A stretch of DNA of 64,000 bases from Kribbella antibiotica. GTDB taxonomy: Bacteria > Actinomycetota > Actinomycetes > Propionibacteriales > Kribbellaceae. Positions 1 through 8,271 of the stretch are shown in pieces. Positions within the stretch are counted from its first letter, which is position 1; each line of letters starts with the position of its first letter. Under the pieces are notes generated by a model. It had not been told where the DNA came from. It was given only the letters and a program-made list of their open reading frames with translations, and made no database searches. Location: contig NZ_SMKX01000017.1 in NCBI RefSeq assembly GCF_004349055.1, positions 26,014 to 90,013 on the forward strand, in the 5' to 3' direction. The position numbers were made by a program, and so were the translations under genes.

Positions 1-2
1 TG

Positions 3-194
3 GACGGCGTGCAACCCGGCGATCCGCGCCGTGGTGCCCGTGCGGTGATCGCGGCGATGGCCCAGGACGCGCCTCCCCGTCGGCTGGTCCTTGGCGGTGG
101 CGGATACGACGCCGTGATCGATGCACTGGAGCAGAACCTGGCCGACATTCGCGCGAGCGAAACGCTCTCTCGCGGCGCGGACTTCCCGGCCTAG
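3..194 (+). CDS. Short-chain dehydrogenase/reductase, C-terminal end (5' partial)
   Basis: Only the last 63 codons lie in the window. The tail has the pattern common at the C terminus of NAD(P)-dependent short-chain dehydrogenases: a QPGDP motif followed by a helix, then PRRLVLGGGGYDAV and an ALEQNL...E..SR.ADFP ending. The Rossmann fold and the YxxxK catalytic pair would be upstream, outside the window, so substrate cannot be inferred. It ends about 60 nt from the stop of the convergent acyl-AMP ligase gene. Confidence 0.7.
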   Translation, partial: DGVQPGDPRRGARAVIAAMAQDAPPRRLVLGGGGYDAVIDALEQNLADIRASETLSRGADFPA

Positions 195-254
195 TAGGCC
201 CGCCTGAGCGCGAGAAACAACGGCCCCGCTGACGACGTACCGTTCGTTGCGGAT

Positions 255-1850
255 CTATTGGTTACTGAGGTACCAGGCGCGTGTTGCAGCCCGGGCGAGT
301 TTGCCGCTGGAGGTTCGCTGGATGGTGCCGCGTGGGACTTCGAGCAGGTGCTGGATGTGCAGGCCGTGGTCGCGTTGGACGGCGGCTTTGATGGCACCCT
401 CGGGCAGGTTGCTGCTCTCGATCAGTACGACGAGGTGTTCGGTGTCGGGTGCGGTGACGGAGAAGGCGACTGTGCGGCCCGGTTTGAGCTGTGGGTGGGC
501 GGCCTCGACGGTGGCCTCGATGTCCTGGGGGTGATGGTTGCGGCCGTCGATGATGATCAGGTCCTTGAGACGGCCGGTGAGATAGAGCTCCCCGTCGTAC
601 AGGGCGCCGAGGTCGCCGGTGCGTAGCCAGGGGCCGGTGCCGTCGGCGAGGTGGGCACCGAAGACCTTGGCCGTGCGGGCGGGGTCGTTCCAGTAGCCGG
701 CGGCGACGTTGGGGCCTTGGAGCCAGATCTCGCCGATGACGCCTGGACCGCAGGGGTGGCCGCCCGAGTCGACGATCTCCAGGCGCTGACCTGTTGGTTT
801 GCCGAGCGAGACGAGCTCGTGGCCTCGGTCGGACGGCTTGAGCATGCCGATCCGCAGGGCCTCTCGATCGAACGCCTGCGCGGTGGGTGGTCGGGAGACG
901 GCGGCGCTGGTGACGAAGACGGTGGCCTCGGCCAGTCCGTACGCCGGGGTGTGGGTCGCGGGCGGGACCTGGAAGGCGTTGGTGAAGGCCTCGATCGTGT
1001 GAGCCCGGACGGGCTCGGCGCCGTTCAGGAACACCTTCACCTGGGACAGGTCGACTGCGGCCTTGTTGGTGATGCGGCGCGTGCAGTAGTCGTAGCCGAA
1101 GTTCGGTCCGGCGGTGTAGACGTCGAGCGCCGAACGCGCGAGGTCGAGCCAGCGGGCCGGGCGCATCAGGAAGGCGAGTGGGTCGATGAAGCTGGACTGA
1201 TCGCCGTACCGGAGTGGTACGCCGAAGGCGAGGACCAGGCCCATGTCGTGCCAGAGGGGGAGCCAGCTGACGGTCGTGGACCGGCCTGGCTGGAAGTGGA
1301 AGGCGGTGATGAGTTGGTCGATGTTCGCCACGAGGTTGGCGTGGGTGACCATCACCGCGGAGGGGGTTCCGGTGGCGCCGGAGGTGTACTGCAGGTAAGC
1401 GATCTCGTTGCCGTCGATCGGTTCCGGTCGCCAGTCGTGATCGCCGAGGTTGTCGAGGGCAACGACTGGGTAGTTGTCAACGGCAACGTCACCGGTGGTC
1501 AGGATGCAGACCGGTCTGCTGTGGGCGAGAGCGTTGTCGAGGCGTGCTCGGTGGCCGGACAGACCAGGCGGAAAGAGCGGGACCGCGATCGTGCGGGCGT
1601 AGAACGAGCCGAGGAGTGCGACCAGATAGTCGAGGCCTTGCGGTGCGAGGATCGCGACCCGGTCTCCCGGTACGGCGTGGCTGCGGATCGCTGCCGCTGT
1701 CGCACGGGCACGCCGGTCGACCCCACTCCAGGTCAGCGTGTGCCGCTGTCCTCCTGGATCGGTTTGGTAGTCGAGGAAGGTGTAGGCGGGCGCATGTGGC
1801 TTCTCCGTTGCCCATCGACGCACCAGATCGACGGCGGTCGGGGCCGTCAT
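255..1850 (-). CDS. Fatty-acyl-AMP ligase (FAAL-like)
   Basis: A 531-residue adenylate-forming enzyme. Family knowledge: FAALs activate a fatty acid as acyl-adenylate and hand it to an acyl carrier protein rather than to CoA. Visible motifs are the P-loop YTSGATGTPSAV (about residues 155-166), SWLPLWHDMGL (A5-like region), the hinge GRLKDLIIIDGRNHHPQDIE, which is characteristic of FAALs, and a C-terminal TSSGKLAR holding the catalytic lysine. The start is the ATG whose first bases overlap the upstream stop (ATGA), so it is translationally coupled to the ACP-containing protein encoded just upstream, its obvious acceptor. A much longer reading frame extends upstream but it is an arginine/proline-rich shadow. 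FAAL versus ordinary acyl-CoA ligase is inferred from motifs. Confidence 0.85.
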   Translation of the reverse strand: MTAPTAVDLVRRWATEKPHAPAYTFLDYQTDPGGQRHTLTWSGVDRRARATAAAIRSHAVPGDRVAILAPQGLDYLVALLGSFYARTIAVPLFPPGLSGHRARLDNALAHSRPVCILTTGDVAVDNYPVVALDNLGDHDWRPEPIDGNEIAYLQYTSGATGTPSAVMVTHANLVANIDQLITAFHFQPGRSTTVSWLPLWHDMGLVLAFGVPLRYGDQSSFIDPLAFLMRPARWLDLARSALDVYTAGPNFGYDYCTRRITNKAAVDLSQVKVFLNGAEPVRAHTIEAFTNAFQVPPATHTPAYGLAEATVFVTSAAVSRPPTAQAFDREALRIGMLKPSDRGHELVSLGKPTGQRLEIVDSGGHPCGPGVIGEIWLQGPNVAAGYWNDPARTAKVFGAHLADGTGPWLRTGDLGALYDGELYLTGRLKDLIIIDGRNHHPQDIEATVEAAHPQLKPGRTVAFSVTAPDTEHLVVLIESSNLPEGAIKAAVQRDHGLHIQHLLEVPRGTIQRTSSGKLARAATRAWYLSNQ

Positions 1851-3331
1851 GGCCGGACTCGGAGTGGGAGGTCGGTGATTCGGCCTGCGCGTGGGGTCAG
1901 TGGGTGACCGAGTGCTTCGAGCGAGGCCAGTTGGCGGTGGAAGACGATCGCGGGGTCCTCTGTGCGAGGGAGAGTGAGGTCGAGGAAGAGGTGGTGGCCG
2001 GCTTGAGCTGCTGCTTCGCGTGACTCGTAGTACGGGATGCGTGGGGCTTTGGGGTCGGCCGGTTGGCCGGCGATGAGTTGCGCGCCTTCGGTGGCGGTGA
2101 GGGCGCCGGCGAGTACGGCAGCGGCCAGGCGGCCGGTGGAGAGTCCAACGACGGCGGCGGGCGTCAAGCCGAACTGGCGCCAGAGAAGGGCCAGGGCGAG
2201 CTGTACGCCGTACTGCGCGGCCGGCTCCTGCTCCGGCTCCGGCGGGGCGCCGGTGAGCAGCGTGTCGCGGAGGTGCAGCCCGGAAGCCCACTGCAGCAGC
2301 GGATCCAGCTCGCCGATCGTCGCGGCGAATGCGGGCTCACACTCCATCAATCCCCGCAGGCTGAACCACGGCTGCTCACCCGAGAACACCCAGACCGGCT
2401 GCGGAACCGCGGCGGCTTCACCAGCAACCACGGCCGGATGAGAAGTGTTGCCGGCAAGAGCCGACAATCCGGCGAGCAGTTCCGGCCGATCTCTGGCGAC
2501 GACAACGGTTCGAACCGGTCCGCGAGCCACCTGCCGGGCGAGCGTGTACTCGACATTCGCCAGAGCGTCGCTGCCGACACGGAGGTGCTCAGCCAACTCC
2601 CCGGCATACAGGCTGATCCGCTCGATGCTGGTGTCGGACAGCGCGAAATGCCCGACCCCCTGCAGCGGTATGTCGGCCAACGACGCCCACACCCGCCGCA
2701 GTACCAACTCGGCGCCACTCGCATCCCGCAACCGCACCACCGGATCGCCGTCCAGCACAGCGTCAACCAGTTCGCCGACCTCGGCGTCCTCCGTCGACGT
2801 GAGCTCGCTGATCACCGACAGCACCCGGTCCCCGTCCCGCTCAGCGTCCGGCAGCCGCTTCAGCACGACGGACGCGCACCCGGCACTCACCCCGGTCGCC
2901 ACCACCACATCTGCTTCCCCCGCCCGCAGCCGATCCACCCCTGTCCTGACTGCAACCACCGCGGACTCATCGACCACTGCACCCAACCGCTCGGGCTCGA
3001 ACAACCCGGCTCGTTCCAACGCCTCCTGCTCGACCTGCGACCGGGCATCCTCGTCGCCCCGGCCCCAGCCGATGATCGCGATCTCGCGTCCTTCCGCGAT
3101 CAGCCCGCGGACCAGCTGGTTCACCGTCGGATAGCGCCACAAACTCTCCGGCTGCAAGGGTCGATCCAGCAGTTCGCTCAACTCGCCCGTGATCGCCACC
3201 GCATCCCGCGAGGACAGCCCGTACTCGTTGAGTAGCCGATCCGGATCGATCTCCCCAACCCCAACCCAGCAGGCCTGCGCCAACCGCTCGACCAAGAACC
3301 CCCGCAACTCCTGGTCGCTGACAATGATCAC
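1847..3331 (-). CDS. Degenerate ACP-ketosynthase-acyltransferase polyketide synthase remnant
   Basis: 494 residues that read as a compressed modular polyketide synthase. Residues 1-80 are an intact-looking acyl carrier domain with NEYGLSSRDAVA (candidate phosphopantetheine Ser41), the type seen in FAAL-partner carrier domains. Residues 82-180 retain only ketosynthase edges: REIAIIGWG, then VVDESAVVAVRTGVDRLRAGEAD, where the catalytic cysteine (normally DTACSSS) is absent, and a VVLKRLPDAERDGDRV segment. Residues 225-310 match the KS-AT linker. Residues 312-422 resemble an acyltransferase N-terminal half (PVWVFSG, active-site-like GLSTGRL with Ser398 kept), truncated afterwards. The frame is open throughout, so this is not a simple frameshift. 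Likely role, by inference: carrier protein scaffold for the adjacent FAAL. Confidence 0.75.
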   Translation of the reverse strand: MIIVSDQELRGFLVERLAQACWVGVGEIDPDRLLNEYGLSSRDAVAITGELSELLDRPLQPESLWRYPTVNQLVRGLIAEGREIAIIGWGRGDEDARSQVEQEALERAGLFEPERLGAVVDESAVVAVRTGVDRLRAGEADVVVATGVSAGCASVVLKRLPDAERDGDRVLSVISELTSTEDAEVGELVDAVLDGDPVVRLRDASGAELVLRRVWASLADIPLQGVGHFALSDTSIERISLYAGELAEHLRVGSDALANVEYTLARQVARGPVRTVVVARDRPELLAGLSALAGNTSHPAVVAGEAAAVPQPVWVFSGEQPWFSLRGLMECEPAFAATIGELDPLLQWASGLHLRDTLLTGAPPEPEQEPAAQYGVQLALALLWRQFGLTPAAVVGLSTGRLAAAVLAGALTATEGAQLIAGQPADPKAPRIPYYESREAAAQAGHHLFLDLTLPRTEDPAIVFHRQLASLEALGHPLTPRAGRITDLPLRVRP

Positions 3332-3358
3332 GAGCTAACCGTAGCCACTGTGTGTGGG

Positions 3359-4102
3359 CTACCTGATCTCGCACGGGTCGACGACGAGTACGGAAGGACT
3401 CCGTTGGCAGCGGAAGTGGAGGATGCCGGGGACGGTTTGCCAGACGGGGCGGTCGCCGACCGGTTCGGCCATCTGGGTGATGGGGAGACCGGCTGCTGCG
3501 AACGTGTTGAGGTAGGTGGACAGCATGCGGTGGTAGGCGACGCGTGGCAGGATTGCCAGCCGAGTCGGGCTGGTGAAGGGGCCTTCGTCGAAGTAGCGGC
3601 CGACGATGCGTCGGGTGGAACCGTCGACGTGGTCGATCAGTTCGCCGGCGGCGGGGGTTTTGTAGCAGGGGTGCACGATCGAGGCGACGAACCAGCCGCC
3701 AGGCTTGAGGATTCGGGCGATCGAGTGCACCGTGGGCTTGAGGTCGGGGATGTCCATCAAGGCCATGTAGCAGACTGCTCCGTCGAAGGAGCCAGTGAAA
3801 TCCGGACCCAGATTCTGGGCATCGTCGTGGTGGAACTCGATGCCGCGCGGATTCTGCTGTTCGAGCCGGCGTGCGTGTGACAGCAGCGATTCCGAGGCGT
3901 CGATGCCGACCACCCGTGCCCCGAGGTCGGCGAGGCGGCGTGCGTCGCGGCCCTGACCGCAGGCGACTGCGGCGACGCGCTGGCCGTGGATGTCGCCGAC
4001 CAGTGCGTCGAAGGCCGGATCGTTCAGTCCGCTGCCGTCGGGATCGACGCCTTCGTGGTACGCGTCGGCCAGTTCTTCGTAAGCGCTTGTGAGGTTGGGC
4101 AT
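3359..4102 (-). CDS. Class I SAM-dependent methyltransferase
   Basis: 247 residues with a Rossmann-like methyltransferase core. Motif I is present in slightly atypical form as VAAVACGQGRDARRLA (about residues 43-58), followed by GARVVGIDAS with the acidic residue that binds the SAM ribose, then a DDAQNL motif and the post-motif LKPGGWFVASIVHP. The substrate is not recognisable. It lies 27 nt upstream of the ACP-KS-AT gene on the same strand and could belong to the same transcription unit, though no coupling by overlap is seen. Confidence 0.8.
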   Translation of the reverse strand: MPNLTSAYEELADAYHEGVDPDGSGLNDPAFDALVGDIHGQRVAAVACGQGRDARRLADLGARVVGIDASESLLSHARRLEQQNPRGIEFHHDDAQNLGPDFTGSFDGAVCYMALMDIPDLKPTVHSIARILKPGGWFVASIVHPCYKTPAAGELIDHVDGSTRRIVGRYFDEGPFTSPTRLAILPRVAYHRMLSTYLNTFAAAGLPITQMAEPVGDRPVWQTVPGILHFRCQRSPSVLVVDPCEIR

Positions 4103-4204
4103 GCCGGGTGAACGGCGGTGCCGTCGTCGGCGTTCCGGGCCGGTACGGCGTTCTGCCAGGAGCAGAGCGCGGTGGTCGAGGGCACGCGGGGTTGACCGCC
4201 GTAC

Positions 4205-4243
4205 TTGACCTCGTCAGTTTGTATCAATACATTTGGTACAAAC
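4205..4243 (+). promoter_or_regulatory. Promoter with overlapping GntR-type operator
   Basis: TTGACC at 4205-4210 and TACATT at 4228-4233 are separated by 17 bp, a good sigma-70-type promoter. An inverted repeat overlaps the -10: GTTTGTATC (4217-4225) and GGTACAAAC (4235-4243), matching at 8 of 9 positions. The centre at 4230 would let a bound repressor block RNA polymerase. The downstream operon encodes a short GntR regulator, so autoregulation is the natural reading; binding is inferred. Confidence 0.65.
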
Positions 4244-4261
4244 AAGCGGAAGGGGAGCGCG

Positions 4262-5161
4262 ATGTACGTGATCTTGGGGGCCATGGTTGTCACGATGGTC
4301 GTGTTGTGGTTGGCGCGGGGGAAGATCGCTGACTCTGAGGTACGACGGTTGGTGGCGCGCGGTGGGTTGCCGGCTGAGGAGGGGTTGGTGGAGCCGGCGA
4401 AGGAGTGGTTCCGGCAGCGGCAGACGATCCTGGTGCTGGGGATTCTGGCCGGGACGGTGGCGGCCGGAGTCGTGCTGGCGGTGGCTGATGCGGTGCTCGG
4501 CGGAAAGCTGAAGCTGGGGCCGACTTTCGGGAGCGATTCCTTCGAGTTCACAGTGGACCTGCGTCTGTGGCTGTGGTTCCTGGCGATCACGGCGGCTTGG
4601 AGCGGGGCTGCGACCTTGCTGCACGGGTATCGCGCGGTGCGGCTGGCGCGGGTCGACGGGCCGCGGGCGGCGGCGTTGCGGCCGCGCAAGCTTACCGACT
4701 ACCTGCATCCGATCGAGATCGCGATCTACTACGTCATTGTCCTGGTGCCCTTGATTTGCGTCGGCCTCGGCATCGTCGTGCTGGGGAGTGCGGATCAGCC
4801 GGAGCGGGGCTGGGTGCTGGTTGTCAGCGGAGCGATCGGTGTGCTGCTGTGGGGTGGTGGAGTGGTGGTGCAGCGACTCGCGTTGGGCGTCAGTCAGAGG
4901 TCGGGGCGCCCGGAGGAGCTGTTGTGGCAGGAGGCGTTGCGGGCAACGACCCTGCGAGACATCGGGACGGCGATGATCACGGTGAGCTGGCTGTTGGGAG
5001 CTGGGGTGCCGTTCTCGTTCAGTTGGCCGTCGGACGTGCCGACGTCATTCGAATGGATGGGATGGGGCCTGCTCATGGGGGCGCTGCTGCTGAGCATGGT
5101 GGCCAGTGCGGTCGCACACAGCCCGTGGGGGCTGCCGCGGGTACGGCGGGTGGTCGGATGA
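4262..5161 (+). CDS. Polytopic membrane protein cotranscribed with a GntR regulator
   Basis: 299 residues, no family recognised. The start chosen is the ATG after GGAAGGGGAGCGCG; an earlier in-frame start at 4205 would lie inside the promoter. Hydrophobic segments near the N terminus, around residues 60-80, 105-120, 155-175, 185-210 and 240-290 suggest at least six membrane spans, with two polar stretches between them. Its stop overlaps the next start by 4 nt (ATGA), tying expression to the GntR protein. YtrA-type GntR regulators commonly sit with ABC or membrane proteins that sense envelope stress; here no ATPase is present, so function stays open. Confidence 0.75.
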   Translation: MYVILGAMVVTMVVLWLARGKIADSEVRRLVARGGLPAEEGLVEPAKEWFRQRQTILVLGILAGTVAAGVVLAVADAVLGGKLKLGPTFGSDSFEFTVDLRLWLWFLAITAAWSGAATLLHGYRAVRLARVDGPRAAALRPRKLTDYLHPIEIAIYYVIVLVPLICVGLGIVVLGSADQPERGWVLVVSGAIGVLLWGGGVVVQRLALGVSQRSGRPEELLWQEALRATTLRDIGTAMITVSWLLGAGVPFSFSWPSDVPTSFEWMGWGLLMGALLLSMVASAVAHSPWGLPRVRRVVG

Positions 5162-5511
5162 TCATCTCGGTGGATCCGGCGGGAGCGAAGCCGCCGTACG
5201 AGCAGGTGAAGGAACAGATCGACGGGCTGATTCGGCGTGGGGATCTCGCGCAGGGGACGCGGTTGCCGACGGTTCGGCAGTTGGCGGGGGATCTGGGGCT
5301 GGCGGTCAACACCGTGGCGCGGGCGTACAAGGAGCTCGAGGCCGATCGGATGATCGAGACCCGTGGCCGGAATGGGACATTTGTGCTTGCGTCGCGGAGT
5401 CATGTCGACGACGAGGAGACGCGGGCGGCGGCGACCGTGCTGGCGCGGGCGGCGCGGCGGGCCGGGATCAGTTTGCCGGAGGCGACCGAGATCCTGCGCC
5501 AGGCCTGGTAG
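5158..5511 (+). CDS. GntR-family regulator, short YtrA-type
   Basis: 117 residues: an N-terminal winged helix with PPYEQVKEQIDGLIRRG, LPTVRQLAGDLGLAVNTVARAYKELE and the wing ETRGRNGTFV, all diagnostic of GntR proteins, followed by only about 40 residues with a helical tail. That short effector region fits the YtrA subfamily. Start ATG overlaps the upstream stop. It probably represses its own operon through the operator at 4217-4243. No large ligand domain is present. Confidence 0.9.
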   Translation: MIISVDPAGAKPPYEQVKEQIDGLIRRGDLAQGTRLPTVRQLAGDLGLAVNTVARAYKELEADRMIETRGRNGTFVLASRSHVDDEETRAAATVLARAARRAGISLPEATEILRQAW

Positions 5512-5595
5512 AGATCCGATCTCCCGGAAACGATTCCAAATACCCCGACGAGCCCTGTACACGCTCTCACGGGATTGCTACTGTCCGGCCAGATT

Positions 5596-5609
5596 TGACA
5601 TCGATGTCA
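5596..5609. promoter_or_regulatory. 14-bp perfect palindrome, LacI-operator-like
   Basis: TGACATCGATGTCA reads identically on both strands and sits 19 nt upstream of the ATG of the GxGYxYP gene, just before its AGGGAG ribosome binding site. The CG centre and symmetric arms are of the kind bound by LacI-family sugar repressors in actinobacteria. No LacI gene is in the window, so the regulator would act in trans. Assignment is inference. Confidence 0.5.
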
Positions 5610-5628
5610 GCGACAGGGAGTGGTCACG

Positions 5629-7647
5629 ATGGTCTCGAGACGAACGTTCCTGGCGGGCAGCGGTGCAGTGACGGCAGGCGGGATCGGACTGGTCCCGACG
5701 CTGACAACCACTGCGGCTGCAGCATCATCGACGTCCGGCAGCCCCGCCCGGCTGCTGCCGGCCTTCAACCGCCCCAAGCATCTGCACTACGGCGATGCCA
5801 GCAAACTCAGCGGTCACGACCAGACTCTGCTGACAACGTTGCAAGGCATCGTCAACCGTACTAAGCCGGAGCTGTACTTCCTCTACGACACAGGCACCCA
5901 GAGCACGCCGGACGCCAAGTGGCTGACCGACATGCACCTGCCGACGACGCTGTACAAGAACCCGCTCGACCTGGTGGCGAAGTACCGGCACCGGGTCCGC
6001 GGTGCGATCGTCTACGACCCCGCCGTACCGGATTCGCTCAACGTCGCGACCACGCTGGCTGGCCTTGAGGACTGCGTTGTGGCAGACGCGGATCAGGCCA
6101 AGGCGCACGGACTCAGAATCGTGAAGGACCTGCGGGGGAAGTTCGACGACGACCGGGTGAAGACGTACCGGTGGCAGCTCGACAACCTGTTCCCGCGGGT
6201 CACGCACAAGCTGCTTGCCGGCCTGCCGCCGACCAGGGTGGTCGCGGTGGAAAACGTGCAGTGGAAGGAGATTGCCCGCGAGACCCGCCAGATCCGGGAC
6301 TCGTCCAACCGCGGCAACTTCGACCTTGACGTCTCGGCCAAGCTCGGCAAGGGCAAGGTCTACGTCCGCTGGCAGGACTCGTTCGGCGACGACGGCTGGG
6401 GTCCGTCGGTGTCCGAGGTGTGGGTGAAGGCGAACGGCGTCGAGATCGCGCACTTCAAGCCGAACACCCCGGAGGAGGCGCAGTACCTCTTCGACGGCGC
6501 GAACTCCAGCATCGGCGGCGACGCCAACCGCTTCTGCGACGGAGGCGGCTACTACATCTACGCCTTCGACCCACCAGCCGGTACGACGTCCCTCGTGGTG
6601 ACCGTGACCATGTGGAACCAGTACCTCGTGTCGACCACCGACACCGCCCCCACGCGGATCGAGCCGTTCGCGTACTTCCGTGACTACGTGGTCGCCACGA
6701 AGGCCATGGTGAGCTGGCTGCCGCCTGGTGGTGCAACCGGCGCACTGCTGACCGAACACTTCGCCAAGTGGCCGACACTGGCGCCGTACATGGGCTGGTT
6801 CGCGAACGACGTCTCTGGCGAGTGGGACGGCGTGGACCTTGCCTCCAAGGGCGGATCGCCCGTCATAGCGGCCGACTTCTACATGAACGGGACTGTGCAC
6901 GCCGGGTTCACCGCACCGATCTCGGAGAAGGTCCGTCCGGTCCGGCGGATCACCAAGCCGAAGAACAAGGTCTATCTGACGCTGACCTTCGGTGAGGGCG
7001 ACAACATCCAGTACTGCCAGCGCCACATGCGCGATCTGTGGGACGACCCGAAGCGTGGCGAGGCTCCTGCCAACTGGACGATCAGTCCGATGTTGCTGGA
7101 GACAGGTCCGGGACTGTTCAGCCACTTCCAGCGCACTGCAACGGCCAACGACCTCCTGGTCTGCGGACCGTCCGGTGCGGGCTACACGTACCCCGGCTCC
7201 TGGGTACCGGCCGAGTTCACTCAGTTCCTGAAGCTCACCGGCTCGCAACTGCGCCGTACGGGCATGGACCAGGTGTACTCGTACAGCCACCGTGAGAACG
7301 ACAAGTGGGTCGTGCTGTCGGAGGAGATCGCCAGAGGCTTCGCCAAGTACACACCGCTCAAGGGCATCATGCAGACCTGGGACGGCGACCTGCTGGCGGT
7401 CCGCCAGGGCGGTCTGCCGATTGCCGGTCAGTGGGGTGCTCCGGGCAAGGCGGGGGAGTACAAGACCGCTCTGGACGCACAGGTGGCGAAGTGGGACGGT
7501 ACGAAGCCCTTGTTCATCTCAGGCGGTATCAACGCCTGGAACTGGACCCCGTCCGATATCGCGGAGTTGGCCAGCCTGCTCGATGACCGGTACGAGCTGG
7601 TGCTGGCCAACGCCTTCTTCGATCTGATGGGCCGAGTGCTGCCGTAA
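5629..7647 (+). CDS. Tat-exported GxGYxYP-domain protein
   Basis: 672 residues. The N terminus SRRTFLAGSGAVTAGG followed by an alanine-rich stretch is a twin-arginine signal, so the protein is folded before export. The motif GAGYTYP at residues 516-522 is the hallmark of the GxGYxYP family, large secreted proteins of unknown activity often found with polysaccharide-utilisation genes. A central segment (about residues 225-340) looks like a separate beta-sandwich insertion. ATG 5629 is preferred over GTG 5620 because AGGGAG lies 8 nt upstream of it. A palindrome at 5596-5609 suggests sugar-responsive repression. Stand-alone transcription unit, convergent with the next gene. Confidence 0.85.
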   Translation: MVSRRTFLAGSGAVTAGGIGLVPTLTTTAAAASSTSGSPARLLPAFNRPKHLHYGDASKLSGHDQTLLTTLQGIVNRTKPELYFLYDTGTQSTPDAKWLTDMHLPTTLYKNPLDLVAKYRHRVRGAIVYDPAVPDSLNVATTLAGLEDCVVADADQAKAHGLRIVKDLRGKFDDDRVKTYRWQLDNLFPRVTHKLLAGLPPTRVVAVENVQWKEIARETRQIRDSSNRGNFDLDVSAKLGKGKVYVRWQDSFGDDGWGPSVSEVWVKANGVEIAHFKPNTPEEAQYLFDGANSSIGGDANRFCDGGGYYIYAFDPPAGTTSLVVTVTMWNQYLVSTTDTAPTRIEPFAYFRDYVVATKAMVSWLPPGGATGALLTEHFAKWPTLAPYMGWFANDVSGEWDGVDLASKGGSPVIAADFYMNGTVHAGFTAPISEKVRPVRRITKPKNKVYLTLTFGEGDNIQYCQRHMRDLWDDPKRGEAPANWTISPMLLETGPGLFSHFQRTATANDLLVCGPSGAGYTYPGSWVPAEFTQFLKLTGSQLRRTGMDQVYSYSHRENDKWVVLSEEIARGFAKYTPLKGIMQTWDGDLLAVRQGGLPIAGQWGAPGKAGEYKTALDAQVAKWDGTKPLFISGGINAWNWTPSDIAELASLLDDRYELVLANAFFDLMGRVLP

Positions 7648-7661
7648 TCAAATGCACAGCA

Positions 7662-8207
7662 TCACCAGTGGTGGGCCACGTCCACCACCAGACGGGTATT
7701 CGCGCCCGGACCGGTCACCGTGGAGACGCGGAACGGCAGCCGGGCGCGAACGCCGACGCCGATCGTCGTCTGCCCTTCGAAGCTTCCGGCGTACGCGACC
7801 TGCCGGAAGGTGTCGTAGCCACGGACATCCGGGGCCTTGAGGGGCCGGTTCGATGGCGCCCGTACGACGATCTGCAGCTTCGCGCCGCCGCGCAGCGGAA
7901 CCGGGAAGCCGGAGCCGTCCTGGGTGACAGTGCCGACGTAGCGAACGTCGTACCCGGGGGATCGGCCCTGCAGGTCGACGACCAGCCGGTCGAAACAGGC
8001 ATGCCGTCCGGTGCGGACGCCGACTACCGGCGACTGGACCATCCGGGCGTTCGCTTCGGGAAGCGACCCCCAGCCGGATGGGCAAGACGTGGCAGCGACG
8101 GTCTGAGGGGCGGGGGACGAGCCGGGGACGGCTAGTGCGGCTACTGGAATCGCAGCCACCGCCAGCGCGGCGAGGATCGTCTTCGTGGGGATGTGGTTGA
8201 GCTTCAT
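7662..8207 (-). CDS. Secreted AMIN-like domain protein
   Basis: 181 residues. Residues 1-35 form a Sec signal peptide (KTILAALAVAAIPVAALAVPG). The mature part contains two cysteines (ATSC, HACF) and the sequence FDRLVVDLQGRSPGYDVRYVG, typical of the AMIN-like fold found in actinobacterial secreted proteins, ending in TRLVVDVAHHW. AMIN domains often bind cell-envelope polymers. The ATG at 8207 is chosen because GAGAGGGGG lies just upstream; an in-frame extension of 42 codons lacks a site. Transcribed divergently from the acetyltransferase gene. Confidence 0.75.
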   Translation of the reverse strand: MKLNHIPTKTILAALAVAAIPVAALAVPGSSPAPQTVAATSCPSGWGSLPEANARMVQSPVVGVRTGRHACFDRLVVDLQGRSPGYDVRYVGTVTQDGSGFPVPLRGGAKLQIVVRAPSNRPLKAPDVRGYDTFRQVAYAGSFEGQTTIGVGVRARLPFRVSTVTGPGANTRLVVDVAHHW

Positions 8208-8271
8208 GATGGTCCCCCTCTCAGGACTTACTCGTTGGACGCCAGCGGGGTGAGGTTGGTTCACTGCGACC

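Noticed and set aside
1847..3331. PKS pseudogene by frameshift
   Set aside because: The frame is open for 494 codons and overlaps the next gene precisely; loss is by internal deletion, not frameshift.
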